Source: Bacteroides stercoris ATCC 43183
GTDB lineage: Bacteria; Bacteroidota; Bacteroidia; Bacteroidales; Bacteroidaceae
Assembly: GCF_025147325.1 (NCBI RefSeq)
Contig: NZ_CP102262.1
Span: forward strand, 496,001-560,000
Direction of reading: 5' to 3'
Length of the DNA: 64,000 nucleotides
Position numbers and translations under genes: made by a program. The notes beneath the pieces were generated by a model, which was given only the letters and a program-made list of their open reading frames with translations, was not told the DNA's origin and did no database searches. Positions 18,081 to 24,505 of the stretch are shown here, one piece after another (positions within the stretch are counted from its first letter, which is position 1; each line of letters opens with the position of its first letter).

Positions 18081-18297
18081 ACGGAGAGCACAGAGTTTCA
18101 CGGAGTTTTCGGGACAAAAAACATATTTCTTTATCACATTTTTAAGACAAAAGAACAAAAGAACATATTCCGCTTTGTCTTTTTGTTCTTTGGATAAAAA
18201 AAACATGCCATGTCGCAAGACTGAACATGCCGTGATTTGCCGCAATACCCCTTAAAGAAATAAAAAAAACTCCATGAAACACTGTGCCCTCTGTGGT
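18081..18297. repeat. Extragenic palindromic element (long inverted repeat)
   Basis: Outer arms at 18081-18110 and 18264-18297 (core GCACAGAGTTTCACGG) can pair as an imperfect long stem. An inner A/T-rich inverted repeat built on AAAGAACA/TGTTCTTT lies around 18148-18193. The outer arm is related to the one at 39611-39646 (20 of 23 positions in the shared core). This accounts for most of the gap 17983-18338; the short open frames inside are products of the repeat. Confidence 0.7.
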
Positions 18298-18305
18298 GAA
18301 TTATG

Positions 18306-18313
18306 TACTTTTG
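18306..18313 (+). promoter_or_regulatory. Predicted -7 promoter element of the LD-carboxypeptidase operon
   Basis: TACTTTTG matches TAnnTTTG. It lies downstream of the upstream in-frame ATG at 18303, which supports translation starting at 18339. Confidence 0.55.
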
Positions 18314-18338
18314 TCACAAATACAGAGAGATATACAAT

Positions 18339-19277
18339 ATGAACAGCCTTATTTTTCCGCCATACGTGCACGAGGGCGACCGGGCGATAATCCTCTCCCC
18401 CTCCAGCAAGATTGACAAGTCCTTCCTGAAAGGAGCCAAAAAACGGCTGAAGTCATGGGGACTGGAGGTTATCATTGCCAAGCATGCAGGCAGTGCGCAC
18501 GGCACTTACGCCGGAAGCATACAGCAGCGGTTGAAAGACCTGCAGGAAGCCATGGACGACGAGAAAGCCAAAGTTATCTTTTGCAGTCGCGGCGGATACG
18601 GTGCTGTGCATCTGGTGGGGCAGCTCGACTTCACCCGGTTTCGCCAGCATCCCAAATGGCTTATCGGCTTCAGCGACATCACCGCCCTGCACAACGTGTT
18701 TCAGCAAAACGGCTTCGCTTCGCTGCACGCTCCCATGGCACGGCATCTCACCGTGGAGCCGGAAGATGATCTTTGCTGCCAGGCATTGAAAGACATCCTG
18801 TTCGGCAATAAACTGCAGGAAGAAACCTCGTTCAGCTATACCTGCCCGGCACACAAGCTCAACCGCAAAGGCGAGGGAACGGGCATCCTTCGGGGCGGAA
18901 ACCTGGCGGTGCTTTACGGGCTGCGCGGCACGCCTTATGACATTCCGGCAGAAGGTACGGTACTCTTCATCGAAGACATAGGCGAGCGTCCCCATGCCGT
19001 GGAGCGTATGATGTACAATCTGAAACTGGGCGGCGTACTCGAAAAGCTGTCCGGACTGATTATCGGACAGTTTACCGAATACGAAGAGAACATGTCTTTA
19101 GGCAAAGAGCTGTACGGCGCATTGGCCGATTTGGTAAAAGAATACGATTATCCTATATGCTTCGGATTTCCGGTGGGACACGTTACGATGAACGTACCGA
19201 TGATTAACGGTGCGCAGGTCACGCTGGAAGTTGGAAAAAAAGAAGTGAAACTAACATTTAACACCCACAAAGAATGA
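18339..19277 (+). CDS. S66-family LD-carboxypeptidase (LdcA/MccF-like)
   Basis: 312 residues from the ATG at 18339. Cytoplasmic serine peptidase of the S66 family; LdcA removes the terminal D-Ala from tetrapeptides in murein recycling, MccF relatives inactivate microcin C. The catalytic triad is visible: Ser112 in IGFSDIT, Glu212 in LFIEDIGERPHA and His281 in FPVGHV. The oxyanion region FCSRGGYG is also present. No signal peptide. Its last 4 bp overlap the next gene, indicating translational coupling. The LdcA role is more likely than MccF because no microcin-type genes are nearby. Confidence 0.92.
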   Translation: MNSLIFPPYVHEGDRAIILSPSSKIDKSFLKGAKKRLKSWGLEVIIAKHAGSAHGTYAGSIQQRLKDLQEAMDDEKAKVIFCSRGGYGAVHLVGQLDFTRFRQHPKWLIGFSDITALHNVFQQNGFASLHAPMARHLTVEPEDDLCCQALKDILFGNKLQEETSFSYTCPAHKLNRKGEGTGILRGGNLAVLYGLRGTPYDIPAEGTVLFIEDIGERPHAVERMMYNLKLGGVLEKLSGLIIGQFTEYEENMSLGKELYGALADLVKEYDYPICFGFPVGHVTMNVPMINGAQVTLEVGKKEVKLTFNTHKE

Positions 19278-20272
19278 AACGGAATTATACAATTATCCCA
19301 CTGTCACTGCTGTTGCTCATAGCGATGGTAGCGTGCAGCAATAAAAGCAAAGGCAATACCGACAGTGAGGGAAAACAACCTAAGAGCACGGTCAGCGTAC
19401 CCCAATTCGATGCAGACAGCGCTTACCGGTATGTCAAGGAGCAAGTAGACTTCGGTCCCCGCGTGCCCAATACTGCGGCACACAAAGCCTGTGGAGAATA
19501 TCTTGCAAAGAAGCTGGAACAATTCGGCGCCACGGTATACAACCAGCAAGTGGATTTAACCGCCTATGACGGCACCCTCCTAAAAGCCCGCAACATCATC
19601 GGCAGCTACAAGCCCGAAACGAAGAAACGCATCGTGCTGCTCTCGCATTGGGACAGCCGTCCATGGGCAGATGCTGACTCTGACGAGAAAAACCGTCACA
19701 CACCCATTCTCGGCGCCAACGACGGTGCGAGCGGGGTAGGCGTATTGCTCGAAATAGCCCGCCAACTGCACAAACAGCTACCCGAACTGGGCATCGACAT
19801 CGTACTGGTAGATGCCGAAGACTACGGCCCTCACCAATCCTATACAGGCAACCATAAGGAAGAGTATTGGGCGCTCGGTTCGCAGTACTGGGCACAGAAT
19901 CCCCATGTCCAGGGATATAATGCGCGTTTTGGCATCCTTCTTGATATGGTAGGCGCCAAAGACGCCACTTTCTTCTACGAAGGATACTCCGAAGAGTTTG
20001 CCAAAGGCATCAACCGGAAAGTATGGAATGCGGCCAATAACCTGGGCTACGGACGTTATTTCGTAAAAGAAAAAGGGAATATCGTAACCGACGACCACCT
20101 TTTTGTGTTCCGGAACGCACGCATCCCTACCATCGATATCATTCAATACAGCGAGGAAACCGGATTCTACGAAAACTGGCATACCCTGAAAGATGATATG
20201 GACGGCATCGACCGCAACACTCTGAAGGCGGTAGGCCAGACGGTCATGGAAGTTATCTACAATGAAAAATAA
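19274..20272 (+). CDS. M28-family lipoprotein, probable glutaminyl-peptide cyclotransferase
   Basis: 332 residues. Lipoprotein signal ends at MVAC (Cys21). The body is an M28 zinc-aminopeptidase fold of the type II glutaminyl cyclase branch found in Bacteroidota: DFGPRVPNTAAHKACGEYL, LLSHWDSRPWAD, metal-binding Asp150 in GANDGASG, Glu182 in VDAEDYG and a late His in TDDHLFVF. Only one metal-binding set of the cyclase type seems conserved. A glutaminyl cyclase would form N-terminal pyroglutamate on exported proteins whose signal cleavage leaves Gln, common in this phylum. Aminopeptidase activity cannot be excluded. It overlaps the LD-carboxypeptidase gene by 4 bp. Confidence 0.85.
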   Translation: MKRNYTIIPLSLLLLIAMVACSNKSKGNTDSEGKQPKSTVSVPQFDADSAYRYVKEQVDFGPRVPNTAAHKACGEYLAKKLEQFGATVYNQQVDLTAYDGTLLKARNIIGSYKPETKKRIVLLSHWDSRPWADADSDEKNRHTPILGANDGASGVGVLLEIARQLHKQLPELGIDIVLVDAEDYGPHQSYTGNHKEEYWALGSQYWAQNPHVQGYNARFGILLDMVGAKDATFFYEGYSEEFAKGINRKVWNAANNLGYGRYFVKEKGNIVTDDHLFVFRNARIPTIDIIQYSEETGFYENWHTLKDDMDGIDRNTLKAVGQTVMEVIYNEK

Positions 20273-20292
20273 ATACTAAAGATAAAATTATT

Positions 20293-20721
20293 ATGAGTAT
20301 CAACGAAGTACAAGATGAAGTAATCGCCGAGTTCAATGATTTCGACGACTGGATGGACCGCTATCAGCTCCTCATCGATTTAGGAAATGAACAGGAACCG
20401 CTTGATGACAAATACAAAACGGAACAGAATCTGATTGAAGGCTGTCAAAGCCGTGTATGGCTGCAGGCGGACGAGGAAAACGGCCGAATCGTTTTCCAAG
20501 CCGAAAGCGATGCTTTAATTGTAAAAGGCATTATCTCGCTGCTTATCAAAGTGCTGTCCGGACATACCCCGGACGAGATTCTGAATGCGGACCTCTACTT
20601 TATAGACAAGATAGGATTAAAGGAGCATCTTTCTCCCACACGCAGTAACGGATTGCTCTCGATGGTGAAACAGATGCGGATGTATGCACTGGCATTCAAG
20701 GCAAAAAGCGCTAATGATTAA
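20293..20721 (+). CDS. sufE: SufE-family sulfur acceptor protein
   Basis: 142 residues. SufE takes persulfide sulfur from the SufS cysteine desulfurase and passes it to the SufBCD scaffold for Fe-S assembly. The acceptor Cys51 sits in EGCQSRVW, at the same residue number as in E. coli SufE, and the family features DKYKTEQNLIEGC, ISLLIKVLSGHTPDEIL and LSPTRSNGLLSMVKQMR are all present. It follows the M28 gene by 20 bp and probably shares its transcript. No other suf gene is in the window. Confidence 0.94.
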   Translation: MSINEVQDEVIAEFNDFDDWMDRYQLLIDLGNEQEPLDDKYKTEQNLIEGCQSRVWLQADEENGRIVFQAESDALIVKGIISLLIKVLSGHTPDEILNADLYFIDKIGLKEHLSPTRSNGLLSMVKQMRMYALAFKAKSAND

Positions 20722-20739
20722 GCAGACTGTTGCTATTTC

Positions 20740-20888
20740 GAGGGTGTGTCAAAACTAACATTCGCTTGCTATTTGTTTCTTTTTAGGCACGGATTACACG
20801 GAAAACACAGATTTTCTTTGTTTTTTTCCGTGAAATCCGCGAAATCCGTGCCTAAAAGAAATCATCAAATGTATTTTGACACACTCTC
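20740..20888. mobile_element. 149-bp MITE-like element with nested palindromes and IS1182-like ends
   Basis: Terminal repeats GAGGGTGTGTCAAAA (20740-20754) and its complement (20874-20888) match at 14 of 15 positions. They are nearly identical to the right end of the IS1182 element at 8527-8541 read inward (14 of 15). A second inverted repeat lies inside (20776-20795 with 20843-20861, core AGGCACGGATT), and a third inside that (ACGGAAAA with TTTTCCGT). There is no coding capacity. No target duplication is evident. It could act as a terminator for sufE. Confidence 0.65.
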
Positions 20889-20905
20889 ATATATATACCA
20901 TCGGT

Positions 20906-21118
20906 TTACTTTTCTTCTCCCTCCACATACTCCAGTATATCTCCCGGCTGGCAATCCAATACCTTGCAAATAGCTTCCAATGTGGAGAAACGGACAGCCT
21001 TTGCCTTACCGGTCTTCAGAATAGAAAGATTCGCCGGCGTAATGTCAATCTTCTCCGCCAACTCCCCCAAAGATATTTTTCTTCGGGCCATCATAATGTC
21101 AAGGTTTACTATAATCAT
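20906..21118 (-). CDS. XRE/Cro-type HTH transcriptional regulator (YozG-like)
   Basis: 70 residues, a single helix-turn-helix domain (about 8-60: ARRKISLGELAEKIDITPANLSILKTGKAKAV across both helices, then STLEAICKVLDCQPGDIL). This is the small regulator often encoded next to DUF2975 membrane proteins. It lies 21 bp after the DUF2975 gene in the same leftward unit. It probably represses its own operon; repeated TTTTTCRATA motifs upstream of the first gene of the unit (22781-22897) are candidate binding sites. The ligand or signal is unknown. Confidence 0.9.
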   Translation of the reverse strand: MIIVNLDIMMARRKISLGELAEKIDITPANLSILKTGKAKAVRFSTLEAICKVLDCQPGDILEYVEGEEK

Positions 21119-21139
21119 TTTCTTTTTCCCAATATTCGG

Positions 21140-21808
21140 TTAAATAGTCAAGTCCTGTTCTTCTTTCATCTTCAATCCTATTGCGAATACCTCGGCCACA
21201 ATCAATGTGGAAATTCCTAATACCAAAGTAGTTGTATTCACCGTATCCGAAAGATGCAACTCGTAACCATGAACGGAAAAAACATTGCCTACACTCCTAA
21301 AAGTAAGATATGCCGGAAGAAGCGCCGTACAGAAACTGATAATCAATGCCGCCCCTAACAGGCGCAAGCGGTGGACGTTCTTCCAGTTGAAGATATCGGA
21401 CTTGTTGATAGAAATGACCAAGCGGACAAACAGCACAATACTCCAGACACATATAACTATATGGAGAAAATTCAACAAAGTAAAAGCAGCCTGCTCCAAA
21501 GTTGTGGATTCCGTATCGACACTGACCATCATCGAGTTGAAAGAGACCGGTACATATTCACCGCTCCTTTCATTATAAACGGAATCTTGGAAAAGACCGT
21601 TATCGCCCAAACCGGAAAGGTGCTCCGGCAACAGGCTGATGTACTTCATGTTCATCAGTTTTTTCTGGCTTGCCTCGGAAGCATTGCCGTCAATCCCGGC
21701 TTCCACACCGGCTTTCACCCCTACGATAAAATAGTAGCCGGTCTCAAAAACCGAATAGCTCAACACGAGCACTACAATCACACAAAGAATATTCAGTCGT
21801 CTTTTCAT
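21140..21808 (-). CDS. DUF2975-family membrane protein
   Basis: 222 residues. Four hydrophobic segments are visible: about 7-28 (LCVIVVLVLSYSVFETGYYFIV), about 110-130 (LLNFLHIVICVWSIVLFVRL), about 150-168 (LGAALIISFCTALLPAYL) and about 190-212 (TTLVLGISTLIVAEVFAIGL), with an extracytoplasmic loop of about 75 residues after the first. The end of the protein is soluble (KMKEEQDLTI). The family is of unknown function and is nearly always paired with a small XRE regulator, as here. Its start overlaps the upstream CPBP gene by 4 bp, so translation is coupled. Confidence 0.85.
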   Translation of the reverse strand: MKRRLNILCVIVVLVLSYSVFETGYYFIVGVKAGVEAGIDGNASEASQKKLMNMKYISLLPEHLSGLGDNGLFQDSVYNERSGEYVPVSFNSMMVSVDTESTTLEQAAFTLLNFLHIVICVWSIVLFVRLVISINKSDIFNWKNVHRLRLLGAALIISFCTALLPAYLTFRSVGNVFSVHGYELHLSDTVNTTTLVLGISTLIVAEVFAIGLKMKEEQDLTI

Positions 21809-22590
21809 ATTTTAAAAGTTGTATCAGTTGCCGGTAACCGATAAGAATTCATTACTTTACAAGAGACGGCAAACAACACTGCCGCTACCGCCAGACAGCT
21901 CCAATAGGCCGGTTCTCCAAGCAAATCGGATGTATATTTCACATCGGGATAATGCAAACTGAGGAATACCGACAGGCTGTTGTTCAGAATATGTATTAAA
22001 ATTCCAGGAATCAGACTGCCCGTTCTATAATAGAGCCAGGCAAACAAGCCTCCCGATAATATAGCACCTGCCACCTGTGCCGGATTAATATGGAAAATTC
22101 CGAAAATAAGGGCGGAAAGGATAATAGCCTTCACCGGACTGTACCTTTGCAGCAATACTTTTGTAATCGCCCCCCGAAACAACATCTCTTCCAAGACAGG
22201 CCCTAACACCGAGATACAGATAATGCCCAGCCAACCCGATTGCAACACATCGAATGTAGCTCCCATCCAATCAGGCAGGAAAGACAATCTGGACATCACA
22301 AAGTCTATCAGGAAAATAGTAGAAAGGCCTATAATGATACTCCATCCCAAATAAGCAACCGACACCGGAGACCATATCCGCCCGTCATCTTTCAAATAGC
22401 CTTTCTTCCACAAATAGCCACCCATACCGACAAATCCCAGCAACATACTCGGAGCCAAAGCTATAACGCTTGCAGCATCTATCGTACCACTGACTGCATA
22501 CGAATAAAGCATGGCAAAAGGCATCACCAACAATGCAGCCAAAATCTGCATTACAAAATAAATCAAAACCAGTTTTATTGCTGTTTTCAT
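21805..22590 (-). CDS. CPBP-family intramembrane metalloprotease
   Basis: 261 residues from the ATG at 22590. The open frame extends further, but AGAAGGAACG just before this ATG looks like a ribosome site and the hydrophobic N-terminus starts here. Multi-pass membrane protein with the three CPBP/Abi (CAAX-protease-like) motifs: Glu134-Glu135-x3-Arg139 in LEEMLFRG, FGIFH (His167) and HILNN (His200, Asn204). Family members process prenylated proteins in eukaryotes and act in bacteriocin self-immunity or peptide maturation in bacteria; the substrate here is not known. It overlaps DUF2975 by 4 bp and is preceded by a short hydrophobic open frame. Confidence 0.9.
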   Translation of the reverse strand: MKTAIKLVLIYFVMQILAALLVMPFAMLYSYAVSGTIDAASVIALAPSMLLGFVGMGGYLWKKGYLKDDGRIWSPVSVAYLGWSIIIGLSTIFLIDFVMSRLSFLPDWMGATFDVLQSGWLGIICISVLGPVLEEMLFRGAITKVLLQRYSPVKAIILSALIFGIFHINPAQVAGAILSGGLFAWLYYRTGSLIPGILIHILNNSLSVFLSLHYPDVKYTSDLLGEPAYWSCLAVAAVLFAVSCKVMNSYRLPATDTTFKI

Positions 22591-22642
22591 CGTTCCTTCT
22601 TTTTTAAGAGCGTGTAAAGATACACATTTTCCTGCAAACCCG

Positions 22643-22732
22643 TCAAGCCGCAGCAGCAACTCCCATTAACAACATCATCACCATAGAAAGTGACAGTACC
22701 AACAATGTAATACTCATAAATGCTCTCTTCAT
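22643..22732 (-). CDS. Possible 29-residue hydrophobic peptide upstream of the CPBP gene
   Basis: An ATG-started frame of 29 codons. It encodes a short basic start (MKRAF), then a continuous hydrophobic stretch (SITLLVLSLSMVMMLLMGV) and ends AAAA. It resembles a single membrane-spanning peptide or a bare signal sequence. It lies 52 bp before the CPBP start on the same strand. No family is recognised and no clear ribosome site is visible, so it may be chance; the context of a CPBP protease makes it worth recording. Confidence 0.4.
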   Translation of the reverse strand: MKRAFMSITLLVLSLSMVMMLLMGVAAAA

Positions 22733-22780
22733 AACCGTAGACTTTTTATAATCAGCACTTATTCTTATCTACCTATTCTG

Positions 22781-22897
22781 TTTCTCAATAAGAATTTATC
22801 GTTTTTCGATATGCAAATAAAAGAGCTTTTTCTGAAAAGACAAAGAGAAACAGCATGTTTTTATCGAAAAACAATAAAAAAGATATGTTTTTCAATA
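22781..22897. promoter_or_regulatory. Cluster of four TTTTTCRATA-like motifs upstream of the CPBP/DUF2975/XRE unit
   Basis: Copies: TTTCTCAATA (22781-22790), GTTTTTCGATA (22801-22811), an inverted copy TATCGAAAAAC (22862-22872) and GTTTTTCAATA (22887-22897). The third forms the near-palindrome TGTTTTTATCGAAAAACA with flanking bases. Candidate operator for the XRE regulator of the unit. The region is A/T rich, so chance must be considered. Confidence 0.4.
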
Positions 22898-22941
22898 AAT
22901 ATACAAGAAAGAGCTCAATAATGAAAACCTGAAAAGCAGTG

Positions 22942-23868
22942 TTATGAAAGAATCGCAGTGATTTCAGCCTCGTCCTTATGGAGCTGCGCTATCAGTTCGT
23001 CTATGGAATCGAACTTCAGTTCCGGACGAGTGCGACAAACGAAGGACAACCGCATGGGTTGATTGTAAATATCAGCATCAAAATTAAAGATATGCACCTC
23101 AATGCTACGGTCTATGCCATTATTCAATGTCGGGCGGTAGCCGATACTCAACATCCCCGCATGCTTTTCCCCGCCAAGAAAAACATAAACGGCATATACC
23201 CCGTCAGCCGGAACCAGTTTTTCACAATCGCCAATGCGCAGATTAGCAGTTGGAAAACCTATCTTACGCCCAACGCGGTAACCGTTCACAACCGTACCGT
23301 CCAAAAAAAATTGATAACCCAAACAGTTTGCCGCCTCCGAAACGTTTCCTTGCAGCAAAAGGCGGCGGATAGCTGAAGAACTGACCGTCATTGCATCGGT
23401 GTAATAAGCCTGCGCCAATAGCACTTCTATTCCCAACTCCTGTCCATAACGCACATAATCCTCAAATCCTTCACTCCGATTATGTCCGAAACGGTGGTCG
23501 TAACCTATCATTAAAACCTGCACCCGGTAATCTTGCTTTAATATAGCCATAAATTGTTTGGCCGACAGGCACGCCAAATCAAGTGTAAAATCGAGCATGA
23601 TGCAATAATCTATCCCGGTACCGGCAAGCAGAGACACTTTCTCATCGCAAGTGGTAAGCAGCTCAGGACGAAAATCGGGTTGCATCACTTTGCGGGGATG
23701 AACCGGAAAAGTAATTACCGATGAAGCAAGCCCACGTTCAGCCGCAACTTTACACACCTGTTCTATCAGGAACCGATGTCCCCGATGCACTCCGTCAAAA
23801 AAGCCGATAGTGGCTACATTGGGCAGGAGTTCATTACCAGATGTTCCGGTACATAATTGCATACTCAC
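22942..23868 (-). CDS. ribF: Bifunctional riboflavin kinase/FAD synthetase
   Basis: Converts riboflavin to FMN and FMN to FAD. 308 residues, full length. N-terminal FAD-synthetase nucleotidyltransferase domain (about 1-185) with the HxGH-like site in VATIGFFDGVHRGHRFLI and GYDHRFGHNRSEGFE, and SSSAIRRLLLQGNV. C-terminal riboflavin kinase domain (about 188-308) with GYRVGRKIGFPTANL, ADGVYAVYV and the E in IEVHIFNFDADIYNQPM. It is the last gene of a leftward unit after the Ca2+ ATPase and HAD genes, 15 bp from the HAD gene. Confidence 0.96.
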   Translation of the reverse strand: MSMQLCTGTSGNELLPNVATIGFFDGVHRGHRFLIEQVCKVAAERGLASSVITFPVHPRKVMQPDFRPELLTTCDEKVSLLAGTGIDYCIMLDFTLDLACLSAKQFMAILKQDYRVQVLMIGYDHRFGHNRSEGFEDYVRYGQELGIEVLLAQAYYTDAMTVSSSAIRRLLLQGNVSEAANCLGYQFFLDGTVVNGYRVGRKIGFPTANLRIGDCEKLVPADGVYAVYVFLGGEKHAGMLSIGYRPTLNNGIDRSIEVHIFNFDADIYNQPMRLSFVCRTRPELKFDSIDELIAQLHKDEAEITAILS

Positions 23869-23883
23869 CTCATGCGGTTTGGT

Positions 23884-24501
23884 TCATTTAAATAAATGGC
23901 TCCAGTCTTCACCGGCTTTCGGAACATAAGTGGAAATACCTAATGACCGGGCAGTCATACAATTGGCTTCCGAATCGTCGATAAAGAAAGTTTCTTTCGG
24001 ATCCAGACCCGCATCATCCAGCACTTTGCGGAAGATTTCTTCATCGGGCTTCGCCATCTTCATTTCATAAGAAAGAAAAATATGTTCGAAATAATCTTCT
24101 ACGCGGAATGTCTTATAGGGAAAAGCATGTTCGCAGGACCATTTCCAATGGATTTCGTTGGTATTGCTCAACAGATATACCACATAGTCCTTACGCAGGG
24201 CCAGCAATAAATCCAGTTTATAGGTCGGTATGCTCACCAAAAAACTGTTCCATGCAGCATCAATCCGGGCATCGTCAACGTCTTTTCCTATCTTTTCCCG
24301 TATCACATTCCGAAAATCGGCACTGGAAATAAGGCCTTTCTCATATTGCTGGAAAAAATCCTGCTGGTGATATAGGTCGAGGGTGTGTTCTACATCCGGC
24401 AACCCCAATTCTCTAAAGTTCTCCAAACAACGTTGGCGGTCTAAATCAATCAGCACACCGCCAAAGTCTACTATAAGGTTTTTAATTCCTTTTCTTTTCA
24501 T
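23884..24501 (-). CDS. HAD-superfamily phosphatase (YihX-like)
   Basis: 205 residues. HAD motif I is slightly varied: NLIVDFGGVLIDLD (the nucleophile Asp in VDFGG). Motif II Ser/Thr lies in VYLLSNTNEIH, the Lys in the KMAKPDEEIF region, and motif IV in FFIDDSEANC. The cap between motifs I and II is the small helical C1 type, as in YihX and related sugar-phosphate phosphatases. The substrate is not evident. It is placed between the ATPase (4-bp gap) and ribF (15-bp gap); an FMN-phosphatase role is possible but unsupported. Confidence 0.88.
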   Translation of the reverse strand: MKRKGIKNLIVDFGGVLIDLDRQRCLENFRELGLPDVEHTLDLYHQQDFFQQYEKGLISSADFRNVIREKIGKDVDDARIDAAWNSFLVSIPTYKLDLLLALRKDYVVYLLSNTNEIHWKWSCEHAFPYKTFRVEDYFEHIFLSYEMKMAKPDEEIFRKVLDDAGLDPKETFFIDDSEANCMTARSLGISTYVPKAGEDWSHLFK

Positions 24502-24505
24502 TATC

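Noticed and set aside
18052..18255. Short frames on both strands between ptb and the LD-carboxypeptidase gene
   Set aside because: They fall inside the extragenic palindrome and have no coding features.
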